From Actinoplanes sp. NBC_00393 (lineage in GTDB: Bacteria; Actinomycetota; Actinomycetes; Mycobacteriales; Micromonosporaceae), in NCBI RefSeq assembly GCF_036053395.1, contig NZ_CP107942.1:4926501-4990500 (forward strand): DNA of 64,000 nucleotides, given 5' to 3'. The position numbers and the translations under genes are program-made. The notes beneath the pieces are model-generated. The model made no database searches. It was not told the DNA's origin and saw nothing but the letters and a program-made list of their open reading frames with translations. Below, piece by piece: positions 52,512-64,000 of the stretch (positions are counted from its first letter, which is position 1; each line of letters opens with the position of its first letter).

Positions 52512-53265
52512 CGGTGGCCTCCTCCAGACGCGCCGCGGAGTTCTTCGGGGCGGCCGGCGGGGCCGGCGGCCGGGAACGGTCAGACGCCGCAGCCGGCGGC
52601 CGGGGATCGTCGTAGGCAGCGGCCGACGGAGCCGGCGGCCTGGAACGGTCAAAGGCCGCAGCCGGCGGCCGGGGATCGTCGTAGGCGGCGGCCGACGGAG
52701 CCGGCGGCCGGGAACGGTCAAAGGCCGCAGCCGGCGGCCGGCGGTGGTCGTAGGCAGCGGAGCGGGGGCCGCGCGGGGCCGGGGCCGGGTCCGGCGCCGA
52801 CAGCAGGGCGGCCAGTTCGCGCCGGCCGCGGTGCAGCCAGGAGGTCACGGTGCCGACCGGGACGCCGGTCTCCTCGGCGATCGCGGCGACCGGCAGGTCG
52901 AAGAGGTAGTGGAGGGCGAGCGCCTGCCGCAGATGTTTCGGCAGGCGGCGCAGGGCGGCCGTCACCACCACGGTGTCGTCGGCCGGTGGCCGGGCCGGTT
53001 CCGGTGGTCCGCTGCGGCTCAGCGCCGCCCACCAGCCACGGACCCGGCGCCGGCGGTCGGTCGCCAGCCGGGCGATCACCAGCCGGATCCATGCCTCGGG
53101 CGCCGGATGCGCGGACACCGTGCGCCACTGCCGCCAGGCCCGGGTGTACGCCTCCTGCACCAGATCCTGGGCCTCCGCGAGGTCCCCGGTCAGCGCGTAG
53201 CCGTAGCGCACCATGCGCCCGGACGTCCCCCGGTAGAACTCGTCGAACCCGGACGGGTCCTTCAT
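52501..53265 (-). CDS. ECF (SigE/SigJ-like) RNA polymerase sigma factor with repeated C-terminal extension
   Basis: The 254-residue product starts at ATG 53265. Region 2 is GFDEFYRGTSGRMVRYGYALTG and LAEAQDLVQEAYTRAWRQW; region 4 is LPKHLRQALALHYLFDLPVAAIAEETGVPVGTVTSWLHRGRRELA. That is the SigE/YlaC-type ECF layout and ends near residue 158. The remaining 95 residues are an unusual Pro/Arg/Ala/Asp-rich tail made of three 23-residue repeats (AAYDDPRPPAAAFDRSRPPAPSA type) encoded by 69-bp DNA repeats. The gene overlaps the following membrane-protein gene. Confidence 0.9.
   Translation of the reverse strand: MKDPSGFDEFYRGTSGRMVRYGYALTGDLAEAQDLVQEAYTRAWRQWRTVSAHPAPEAWIRLVIARLATDRRRRVRGWWAALSRSGPPEPARPPADDTVVVTAALRRLPKHLRQALALHYLFDLPVAAIAEETGVPVGTVTSWLHRGRRELAALLSAPDPAPAPRGPRSAAYDHRRPPAAAFDRSRPPAPSAAAYDDPRPPAAAFDRSRPPAPSAAAYDDPRPPAAASDRSRPPAPPAAPKNSAARLEEATDVE
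52562..52768. repeat. Three 69-bp in-frame repeats in the ECF sigma-factor tail
   Basis: Units at 52562-52630, 52631-52699 and 52700-52768 differ by only a few bases and keep the reading frame, each encoding 23 residues. The shared length and near identity show recent duplication. Confidence 0.92.
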
Positions 53266-53358
53266 CAGTTCCCTCGATCCGCTCGTCGTCTGTGCACCGG
53301 TAACGGACCGCGGTCCCCCGATGCTGCACGACTGCCGGAAATTGTTCCGGGAAAAGAA

Positions 53359-53414
53359 AGAGGCCGCGAGACCGGCACCCAGGAGGACAGGGCAGCGCCG
53401 GCCTCGCGGCCTCT
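53359..53414 (-). terminator. Terminator after the 193-residue hypothetical gene
   Basis: AGAGGCCGCGAG at 53359-53370 and CTCGCGGCCTCT at 53403-53414 are exact reverse complements, with ACCGGC/GCCGGC extending inside the loop. Read on the minus strand the stem is followed by TTCTTTTC, a good T-rich tail for the gene ending at 53483. Confidence 0.8.
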
Positions 53415-53482
53415 CGATCCCACCCGTCCCAGCAGGTCACGCGGGGGACGCGACCAGCCAGGGAAAGGGCGGGAGGTAGGGG

Positions 53483-54064
53483 TCAGGCAGCGAGCGGGGT
53501 ACGGTCCTGCTCGGCGTCCAAGAGGTAGAGCAGGGTGTCGCGGTGCATCGCGGCGATCGGCTCGAGCAGGTCGGGGTGGCGCAGCAGCGCGGCGGCCTCG
53601 CGGTCGCGGGCGTCGGGCTGCAGCAGCCGGCGGAACTCGGTCGGCAGGCCGCCGGGGCGGCGGGCGTGCGGGCGCGGGCGCGGGTCGGAGACCGGCATCG
53701 CGGCGATCACCGAGTCGACGCCGCGGCGGGCCAGCATCGGGTCGGCGAGCAGGCAGGCGGCCCAGCTGACGACGACCTCGTCGACCCAGGTGCGCCAGCC
53801 CTCGCCGTCGGCGAACTCGTCCTCGGGCTCGCTGCCGGCCTTCCAGTCGAGCAGCGCGGAACCGCCGGGACCGGCGATCGCGACCAGCGCGGCGTCGACC
53901 TCGGTCGGGTAGCGCAGCCAGGCGGCGACCGTCACGGCCTGCCGGGCCTGCAGCTCGGCGAGGGTGTGCGCGACCGTGTTGGAGTCACCGCCGGGGTAGG
54001 CGCGCGCCAGCCAGTGGGTGCTGGCGGCGATCACCGGCGACAAAGCGGTAGACGGTCCGGCCAC
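53483..54064 (-). CDS. Hypothetical protein (193 residues)
   Basis: The start chosen is GTG 54064 with GGGAGGAG 9 bases upstream; the frame stays open upstream only as a shadow of the next gene. The product looks soluble and helical: THWLARAYPGGDSNTVAHTLAELQARQAVTVAAWL near the start, DWKAGSEPEDEFADGEGWRTWVDEVVVSWAACLLAD, and a C-terminal IAAMHRDTLLYLLDAEQD. No family was recognised. It is divergent from the spermidine-synthase-like gene and ends in a clear terminator. Confidence 0.7.
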   Translation of the reverse strand: MAGPSTALSPVIAASTHWLARAYPGGDSNTVAHTLAELQARQAVTVAAWLRYPTEVDAALVAIAGPGGSALLDWKAGSEPEDEFADGEGWRTWVDEVVVSWAACLLADPMLARRGVDSVIAAMPVSDPRPRPHARRPGGLPTEFRRLLQPDARDREAAALLRHPDLLEPIAAMHRDTLLYLLDAEQDRTPLAA

Positions 54065-54157
54065 GGCGAGAACTCCTCCCTCAGGCGCCAGCCGGGTCCG
54101 GTTGGCGTCAGGGGTATAGCTCGGGAACTCCGGCGCCGTCTTGAGTAAGGTCACTCG

Positions 54158-54931
54158 ATGGCAACGCACGGCAACCGAGACACTCCCCGGGTGGCGGCGG
54201 TCGCCTCCGGGATCGCCGAGTTGCTTCCCGACCCGGCCCGTCCGCAGGGCTGGACGCTGCTCATCGACGGCGTGCCGCAGTCCTACGTCGATCTCGCCGA
54301 TCCGCAGCACCTGGCGTTCAGTTACGTCCGGCAGATCGCCCGGGCGGTGCGCGCTCACGGCGTACCGGAACGGGTGTTGCATCTGGGTGGGGGCGCGCTG
54401 ACCGTGCCGCGCCTGCTGGCCCGGTGGTGGCCGGGCGTCGCGCAGAAGGTGGTGGAGCTGGATCCGCAGCTGGTCGCGCTGGTGCTGCGCGAGCTGCCGC
54501 CGGCGCAGCCGGTGGAGATCCAGGTGGGCGACGCGCGCGAGGCGCTGGAGACCGAGGAGCCGCATCGGTACGACGTGATCGTGACAGACGTCTTCGCCGG
54601 CGCCGCGATGCCCGGCTCGATCGCGTCGGCCGGCTTCGCGGCGGCGGCCCGGCGAGCGTTACGCCCGGACGGGCTCCTGGTGATGAATCTGACGGATGTG
54701 CCGCCGCTGGCGTCCACCCGGATCCAGGCGGCGACCGCCCGGTCGGTGTTCGCGGACGTGGCGCTGCTGGCCGACAGCGGGGTGTTGCGGGGCCGCCGGG
54801 CGGGCAATGTGGTGCTGCTCGCCGGCGCTGTTCCGGAGGTTCGGCCGCTACGGGATGAGCGCCTGTTGCGTGGAGGTGAACTTGTCGTGTTTTCCGGCGG
54901 CGCGCGGCCGCGTCTGGATGGGTTCGCCTGA
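54158..54931 (+). CDS. Spermidine synthase-like / fused-type methyltransferase-fold protein
   Basis: The 257-residue product has the polyamine-synthase Rossmann pattern: LLIDGVPQSYVDLADPQHLAFSYVRQIARAV, the glycine motif VLHLGGGALTVPRLLARWWPG, VELDPQLVALVLREL, and YDVIVTDVFAGAAMP. The catalytic GG(E)DG segment of true spermidine synthases is not obvious, so it may act as another SAM- or decarboxySAM-dependent enzyme. It is monocistronic, 136 bases before glgE. Confidence 0.8.
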   Translation: MATHGNRDTPRVAAVASGIAELLPDPARPQGWTLLIDGVPQSYVDLADPQHLAFSYVRQIARAVRAHGVPERVLHLGGGALTVPRLLARWWPGVAQKVVELDPQLVALVLRELPPAQPVEIQVGDAREALETEEPHRYDVIVTDVFAGAAMPGSIASAGFAAAARRALRPDGLLVMNLTDVPPLASTRIQAATARSVFADVALLADSGVLRGRRAGNVVLLAGAVPEVRPLRDERLLRGGELVVFSGGARPRLDGFA

Positions 54932-55067
54932 GTCCGCTCCGGTAGGTTGAAGCCGCAGCGGCGATCGGCCGGGTTTCATCTTTTCCACTCCGGGGAGTCT
55001 TAAGACGACGGCGGTGGTTTTTCCGGTCGCCGAGTCCTCCCGAGCCCCTCTGACTACGGTGGAGATC

Positions 55068-57032
55068 ATGACCGGTCGCTTCCCCATCGAAGACGTGACG
55101 CCGGCTGTGTCCGGCGGCCGCTACCCCGCGAAGGCGGTGGTCGGCGAGCTAGTCCCGGTTTCGGCGGTGTCCTATCGCGAAGGTCACCACGCCCTCGGCG
55201 TGAACGTGGTATGGCGTGGGCCCGACGGCGAGAACAAGCCGTTCACCCGCATGACGCCCGGCGAGCCGGGCCTCGACCAGTGGCACGCCACGATCCGCCC
55301 GGACGCGGTCGGCCGCTGGACCTTCACCGTGGAGGCGTTCGACGATCCGTACCGGACGTGGCGCGACGCCGTGGTGAAGAAGATCGGCGCCGGGCAGGGC
55401 GCCGAGGACCTGGCGAACGATCTGGCCGAGGGCGCCGAGGTGCTCGACCTGGCCGCCAAGATCGTGCCGTCGGCCGACGAGGAGCGGGTGCGGGCTGCCG
55501 CCGCCGCGCTGCGCGACGAGCAGCGTTCGCTGTTCGCCCGGGTCACCCCGGGGCTGGAGCTGGAGGAGCTGCTCTGGCACAACCCGGTGCGGCAGCTGGT
55601 CACCACGACCCGCTCGTTCGCGCTCTGGGTGGACCGCAAGCGCGCGCTCTACTCGGCGTGGTACGAGTTCTTCCCGCGCTCCGAGGGCGCCGAGATCGGC
55701 CCGGACGCGACGCCGATCAAGCACGGCACCTTCCGGACCGCGGCGGAGCGCCTGCCGGCCGTGGCGGCGATGGGCTTCAACGTCGTCTACCTGCCGCCGA
55801 TCCACCCGATCGGCAAGGTCAACCGGAAGGGCCGCAACAACACGCTGGTGGCCCGCCCGGAGGACGTCGGCTCGCCGTGGGCGATCGGTTCGGACGAGGG
55901 CGGCCACGACGCGATCCACCCGCAGCTGGGCACGCTCGAGGACTTCAAGGCGTTCCGGGAGCGGGCCGAGGAGCTCGGCATGGAGGTGGCGCTCGACCTG
56001 GCGCTGCAGGCCGCGCCGGACCACCCGTGGGTCAAGCAGTACCCGCAGTTCTTCACCACCCGGGCCGACGGCAGCATCGCGTACGCCGAGAACCCGCCCA
56101 AGAAGTACCAGGACATCTACCCGATCAACTGGGACAACGACTACCGCACGCTGCGCGACGAGGTGTACCGCGTCGTCATGCACTGGGTGAACGCCGGCGT
56201 GAAGATCTTCCGCGTCGACAACCCGCACACCAAGGCGGTCAACTTCTGGCAGTGGCTGATCCCCAAGGTGAAGGAGACCGACCCGGACGTGCTGTTCCTG
56301 GCCGAGGCGTTCACCCGGCCGGCCATGATGAACGGGCTCGGCAAGATCGGCTTCAGCCAGTCGTACACCTACTTCACGTGGCGTACCTCCGCGCCCGAGA
56401 TGCGGGAGTACATGCAGCAGCTGCTCGTCTCGATCGACTGGATGCGGCCGAACTTCTGGCCGAACACGCCGGACATCCTGCACGAGTCGCTGCAGCACGG
56501 CGGCCCGGCGATGTTCAAGATCCGTGCGGTGCTGGCGTCGATGCTCACCCCGAGCTGGGGGATGTACTCCGGGTACGAGCTGTTCGAGCACGTGGCCCGG
56601 CCCGGCTCGGAGGAGTACATCGACAACGAGAAGTTCGAGCTGAAGCCGCGCGACTGGGCGGCCGCCGAGCGCACCGGCCGGTCGCTGGCGCCGTACCTGA
56701 CCCGGCTGAACCGGATCCGCGACGAGAACCCGGCCCTGCACTGGCTGCGCAACCTGCGCTTCCACGAGATCGACAACGGCGCGCTGCTGTGCTTCTCGAA
56801 GCGGGATCCCGACACCGGCAACACCGTTCTGGTGATCTGCTCGTTCGACTCGGGCAACGTGCAGTGGGGCAACACCGCGCTCGACATGCCGGCGCTGGGA
56901 CTGGACTGGCACGACCGGTTCCGGGTCGTCGACCAGATCACCGGGGTGGCGTACGAGTGGGGCCAGCACAACGCCGTCCGGATCGACCCGTACGTCGAGC
57001 CGGCGCACATCTTCGTGGTACAGGCGGGGTAG
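55068..57032 (+). CDS. glgE: Alpha-1,4-glucan:maltose-1-phosphate maltosyltransferase
   Basis: The 654-residue product starts at ATG 55068 (GGTGGAG upstream). The order is an N-terminal beta domain, a helical insert, then a GH13_3 barrel. Catalytic motifs are FRVDNPHTK with the nucleophile Asp near residue 380 and FLAEAFTRP with the acid/base Glu near 410. YYEFFPRS-like and [19 protein letters not shown] motifs are specific to GlgE. It elongates alpha-1,4-glucan using maltose-1-phosphate. It is the first gene of the glgE-treS-mak-glgB operon, 10 bases before treS. Confidence 0.96.
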   Translation: MTGRFPIEDVTPAVSGGRYPAKAVVGELVPVSAVSYREGHHALGVNVVWRGPDGENKPFTRMTPGEPGLDQWHATIRPDAVGRWTFTVEAFDDPYRTWRDAVVKKIGAGQGAEDLANDLAEGAEVLDLAAKIVPSADEERVRAAAAALRDEQRSLFARVTPGLELEELLWHNPVRQLVTTTRSFALWVDRKRALYSAWYEFFPRSEGAEIGPDATPIKHGTFRTAAERLPAVAAMGFNVVYLPPIHPIGKVNRKGRNNTLVARPEDVGSPWAIGSDEGGHDAIHPQLGTLEDFKAFRERAEELGMEVALDLALQAAPDHPWVKQYPQFFTTRADGSIAYAENPPKKYQDIYPINWDNDYRTLRDEVYRVVMHWVNAGVKIFRVDNPHTKAVNFWQWLIPKVKETDPDVLFLAEAFTRPAMMNGLGKIGFSQSYTYFTWRTSAPEMREYMQQLLVSIDWMRPNFWPNTPDILHESLQHGGPAMFKIRAVLASMLTPSWGMYSGYELFEHVARPGSEEYIDNEKFELKPRDWAAAERTGRSLAPYLTRLNRIRDENPALHWLRNLRFHEIDNGALLCFSKRDPDTGNTVLVICSFDSGNVQWGNTALDMPALGLDWHDRFRVVDQITGVAYEWGQHNAVRIDPYVEPAHIFVVQAG

Positions 57033-57042
57033 GGGGAACCAG

Positions 57043-58793
<1,751 letters not shown>

Positions 58794-58797
<4 letters not shown>

Positions 58798-60130
58798 CGC
58801 TGCCTTTCGCCGAGTGGTTACCGAAACAGCGCTGGTACGCGGGCCGCAGCCGGGTCCTCGCCTCCGTCAAGGAGGCGTCGGCGACGCCGCTCGGCGAGGA
58901 CCTGGAGCTGGTGCTCGTCGACGTCGAGTACACCGACGGCAGCTCCGAGCGCTACCAGATCGTGGTCGGCTGGGGTTCCGGTCCGGTCGCCGAGTACAGC
59001 GCGGTGGCCACCATCGGCACCACCGAGGACGGCCGGGTCGGCTACGACGCGCTCTACGACGCGGAGGCGGCCCGTTACCTGCTCGGCCTGGTGGACCGGT
59101 CGGCCACGGTCGCCGACCTGACCTTCGAGAAGGAGCCGGACACGGTCCTGCCGCTGGAGGCGTGGCCGCGGGTCTTCGACGCCGAGCAGAGCAACACCAG
59201 CGTGATCTTCGACGAGGACGCGATCCTCAAGCTGTTCCGGCGGGTCACCTGCGGCATCAACCCGGACATCGAGCTCAACCGGGTGCTCGGCCGGGCCGGC
59301 AACCCGCACGTGGCGCGGCTGCTCGGCTCGTTCCAGGCCGCCGACGGCGCCGGGCCCTGCTCGCTCGGCATGGTCACCGAGTACGCGGCGAACTCGGCCG
59401 AGGGCTGGGCCATGGCCACCGCCTCGGCCCGCGATCTGTTCGCCGACGCGGAGATGCGGGCCGACGAGGTGGGCGGCGACTTCCAGGGCGAGTCGTACCG
59501 GCTCGGTGAGGCGGTCGCCTCGGTGCACCTCACCCTCGCCGAGGAACTCGGCAGCGGGCCCGCGCCGTTCCCGCTCGACGCTGTCCTCGCCCGGCTGCGC
59601 ACCAACGCCAACGCGGTGCCCGAGCTGCAGCAGTACGTCCCGGCGATCACCGAGCGGTTCTCCGAGCTCACCGGCGAAGAGGTCACCATCCAGCGCATCC
59701 ACGGCGACCTGCACCTCGGTCAGGTGCTGCGCACGCCGGAGGCCTGGCTGCTGATCGACTTCGAGGGCGAGCCCGGCCAGCCGCTCGACGAGCGCCGCCT
59801 GCCGGACTCGCCGCTGCGCGACGTGGCCGGGGTGCTGCGCTCCTACGAGTACGCCGCATACCAACTGCTGGTGGATCAGGACGAGGACGAGCACCTGGCC
59901 GCCCGGGCCCGGGAGTGGGTGGACCGCAACCGGACCGCCTTCTGCGACGGGTACGCGAACGTGACCGGGGTCGACCCGCGGTCGCGGGGTGCGCTGCTGG
60001 CGGCGTACGAACTGGACAAGGCGGTGTACGAGGCCGCGTACGAATCCCGGCACCGTCCCGGCTGGCTGCGGATCCCCCTGCGGTCCATCGCCCGGCTCGT
60101 CGATAACACCCCCGGAGGATCTGAACAACC

Positions 60131-60134
<4 letters not shown>
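58794..60134 (+). CDS. mak: Maltokinase
   Basis: The 446-residue product starts at ATG 58794 in an ATGA overlap. It opens with [17 protein letters not shown], the typical N-terminal cap of maltokinases. The kinase-like fold has [28 protein letters not shown] as the catalytic loop, and [18 protein letters not shown] as the metal-binding segment. It makes maltose-1-phosphate from maltose and ATP, the substrate of GlgE. Its stop overlaps glgB (ATGA). Confidence 0.94.
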
Positions 60135-62281
<2,147 letters not shown>

Positions 62282-62289
62282 GACTCTCC

Positions 62290-62315
62290 GGGGGACGGGT
62301 CGCGGCCCGTCCCCC
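62290..62315. terminator. Bidirectional terminator after the glgE operon
   Basis: GGGGGACGGG at 62290-62299 pairs exactly with CCCGTCCCCC at 62306-62315 around a 6-base loop, between the convergent stops of glgB (62281) and the GNAT gene (62318). Confidence 0.85.
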
Positions 62316-62317
62316 GC

Positions 62318-62854
62318 TCAGTCACGCAGCCACTCGCCGGCGAGCAGGCCGTAGATCAGGTCGTCGGTCCACTCACCCTTGATGAAGGTCTGCTGCCGCA
62401 GGAAACCCTCCCGGACGAAGCCGAGCCGCTCGAACAGGGCCGCCGACGGCCCGTTCCGGGCGTCGCACTCCCCCGTCACCTTGTGCAGCCCCTGCAGGCG
62501 GAACAAGCGGTCCAGCACGGCACTCACGGCCTCGGTCGCATAACCCCGTCTCTGGTACGCCGGAGCCAGCGTGAAACCGATCTCGGCCTGCTTCAGGTTG
62601 TCGTGCAGTCGCACGTACACATCCCCGATCAGGGCCGGCTCGGCGGCGAGCTCGATCGCGTACTGGAAATGGCCCGCCTGATCGGGTGACCCGGCGGCGA
62701 AGTTGCGGACCGCCAGCTCCGCCCTCTCCAGCGGGAACGGCGCGTCCCACGACTGGTACCGGGCCACCTCCGGATCCGACCGGTAGGCGGCCAGGACGGC
62801 AGCGTCGGACGCCCGGAACCGCCGCAGGACCAGCCGCTCCGTCGCGATCAGCAC
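62318..62854 (-). CDS. GNAT-family N-acetyltransferase (RimJ/RimL-like)
   Basis: The 178-residue product uses GTG 62854. It has the acetyltransferase_3 pattern: ERLVLRRFRASDAAVLAAYRSDPEVARYQSW at the start, IGFTLAPAYQRRGYATEAV as the acetyl-CoA loop, and ECDARNGPSAALFERLGFVREG at the end. It would acetylate an amino group of a protein N terminus or small molecule; substrate is unknown. It follows the PP2C phosphatase gene by 6 bases on the same strand, so both are likely on one transcript. Confidence 0.9.
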   Translation of the reverse strand: MLIATERLVLRRFRASDAAVLAAYRSDPEVARYQSWDAPFPLERAELAVRNFAAGSPDQAGHFQYAIELAAEPALIGDVYVRLHDNLKQAEIGFTLAPAYQRRGYATEAVSAVLDRLFRLQGLHKVTGECDARNGPSAALFERLGFVREGFLRQQTFIKGEWTDDLIYGLLAGEWLRD

Positions 62855-62860
62855 GCGCCG

Positions 62861-63580
62861 TCAGGCTTCGACGACGTCGGCGACGATCACCGTGACGTTG
62901 TCGGGGGCGCCGTTGTCGAGGGTGCGCTGGACCAGCTGGGCCGCGCAGGTCTTGCGGTCCTCCACCTCGCTCAGGGTCTGCGCGATCACCGCGTCCTCGA
63001 CGTAGTCGGAGAGGCCGTCGCTGCACAACAGGTACCGATCGCCGGCCCGGGCCGGGATCATCCGGCCGGCCGGGCGGAACGGGCCGCCCTGCACCGCCTG
63101 GGTGACCAGGGCGCGCTGCGGGTGGCGGCGGGCGTCGTCCGGGGTGAGCACGCCCTGGTCGACCAGCGCCTGCACATAGGTGTCGTCGCGGGTGAGCTGG
63201 GTGAACTCGCCGTCGCGCAGCAGGTAGCAGCGGGAGTCGCCGACGTTCAGGGCGGCCAGGCGGTCACCGGAGAGCAGCAGGGCGGTCACCGTCGTACCCA
63301 TGCCGTCGCGCGCGTCGTCGTCGGCGACAGCCGCCTCGATCCGCTGGTTGGCCGTCTGCAGCGCGTTGATCAGATCCTGCAGGGGCTCGCCGGTGTCCGG
63401 CGTGGTGTCGACCGCGCTGAGCGTCTGCACCAGGATGTCGCTCGCCAGCTCTCCGGCGGGGAGCCCGCCCATGCCGTCCGCCACCACGAACAGTCGATTT
63501 CCGACGAAGACCGCGTCTTCGTTGTTGGACCGGACCAGGCCCTGATCAGTGGCGGCGACCGCCCGGACAGCAAGCGTCAT
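62861..63580 (-). CDS. PP2C-family serine/threonine protein phosphatase
   Basis: The 239-residue product starts at ATG 63580 (MTLAVRAVAATDQG); the frame is open further upstream but without a better site. PP2C motifs are complete: GLVRSNNEDAVF, FVVADGMGG with metal-binding Asp, GMGTTVTALLL, LNVGDSRCYLL, LLCSDGLSDYV and PDNVTVIVADV. It is the stand-alone PstP-type cytosolic catalytic domain without a membrane helix. It may reverse Ser/Thr kinase signalling; no kinase gene is adjacent. Confidence 0.93.
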   Translation of the reverse strand: MTLAVRAVAATDQGLVRSNNEDAVFVGNRLFVVADGMGGLPAGELASDILVQTLSAVDTTPDTGEPLQDLINALQTANQRIEAAVADDDARDGMGTTVTALLLSGDRLAALNVGDSRCYLLRDGEFTQLTRDDTYVQALVDQGVLTPDDARRHPQRALVTQAVQGGPFRPAGRMIPARAGDRYLLCSDGLSDYVEDAVIAQTLSEVEDRKTCAAQLVQRTLDNGAPDNVTVIVADVVEA

Positions 63581-63746
63581 GTGACAAGAGTGCCAAAGGG
63601 CCGCGAGGAAGTCTTTAGTAACCCCCATACCTGGCTCGTGACCTGCGCGTGCTCTGCGTGTTTTGGGAGGGTCGCGACCGAAAAGCGCCAGGTGTTGCTG
63701 CGGGGCGGCGCGACAAGCCCCGGCCGACTCGGTAACAATCGTCGTC

Positions 63747-64000
63747 GTGACGACAGCGATCCATCAACGCATTGCCACGGAGCTCGGCGTACGGGAAGGG
63801 CAGGTGACCGCCGCGGTCGAGCTGCTCGACGGCGGGGCCACCGTGCCGTTCATCGCCCGCTACCGCAAGGAGGTGACCGGCACCCTGGACGACGCCCAGC
63901 TGCGCACCCTCGAGGAGCGGCTGGGCTATCTGCGGGAGCTGGAGGACCGGCGGGCCGCGGTGCTGGAGTCGATCCGCTCCCAGGGCAAGCTGGACGACGC
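63747..64000 (+). CDS. tex: Tex-family S1 RNA-binding transcription accessory protein (5' part only)
   Basis: GTG 63747 opens a frame that runs off the window end; about 84 residues are visible. The start reads [41 protein letters not shown] and continues [23 protein letters not shown], the strongly conserved N terminus of Tex. Tex proteins bind nucleic acid and affect transcription; the S1 domain lies beyond the window. Confidence 0.92.
   Translation, partial: MTTAIHQRIATELGVREGQVTAAVELLDGGATVPFIARYRKEVTGTLDDAQLRTLEERLGYLRELEDRRAAVLESIRSQGKLDD

Noticed and set aside
54065..54565. Upstream extension of the 193-residue hypothetical gene
   Set aside because: It runs antisense through the spermidine-synthase-like gene; GTG 54064 has a clear GGAGG-type site.

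Overview
The window is very GC-rich, with GTG starts, ATGA/GTGA gene overlaps and a gene set typical of a filamentous actinobacterium. It carries a GlgE/TreS/maltokinase/GlgB operon, polyphosphate glucokinase, an F420-type flavoprotein, a SigB/F/G sigma factor, LCP and GH73 wall enzymes, and an aerobic-type cobaltochelatase subunit. The overall style fits Micromonosporaceae (an Actinoplanes-like genome). That assignment is inference, because no rRNA or other taxonomic marker is present. No tRNA, rRNA or CRISPR array was recognised.

Layout. 0-10 kb: tail of a membrane protein, a glutamate-cysteine-ligase-family enzyme, then a minus-strand cobalamin block. The block consists of a cobalamin riboswitch, a ChlI/ChlD-fused cobaltochelatase subunit, cobO, cobB and a CobE/CbiG-C protein. 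A gluconokinase and an ArsR plus AHSA1 pair follow. 10-20 kb: citrate synthase, universal stress protein, a membrane GGDEF-EAL protein, an acyltransferase-like protein, exonuclease III, and a two-gene unit coupling a SpoIIE-type PP2C phosphatase to a CarH-like B12-binding protein without a DNA-binding domain. 20-28 kb: two small proteins, a secreted LamG protein, long intergenic tandem repeats, HrpA helicase and an LCP protein. 28-42.6 kb: an exopolysaccharide locus with a polyprenyl-phosphate glycosyl-1-phosphate transferase, Wzz-like, Wzy-like and Wzx-like proteins, seven glycosyltransferases in tight translational coupling, and a GT-C mannosyltransferase-like protein. It ends at a decayed IS5-type transposase. 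43-54 kb: response regulator, CHASE histidine kinase, GH73 hydrolase, PAP2 phosphatase, a frameshifted YflT-like stress protein, a SigB/F/G sigma factor, ppgK, an F420-type flavoprotein, and an ECF sigma factor with a membrane partner. 54-62 kb: spermidine-synthase-like protein, then glgE-treS-mak-glgB. 62-64 kb: GNAT, PP2C phosphatase, and the start of tex.

How the genes work together. The cobalamin genes make or adenosylate corrinoid under riboswitch control. The 18.6 kb protein has the residues used by CarH photoreceptors to hold adenosylcobalamin, and it overlaps a PP2C phosphatase gene by four bases, so a B12- or light-gated phosphatase module is the most interesting candidate system here. 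The glgE operon turns trehalose into maltose-1-phosphate and then branched alpha-glucan. The 28-42 kb locus would assemble and export a surface polysaccharide.

Tandem repeats are unusually abundant: 14, 15, 26, 62 and 69 bp families, two of them inside coding regions in frame. A pair of related palindromes about 19 kb apart looks like a dispersed terminator-type repeat.
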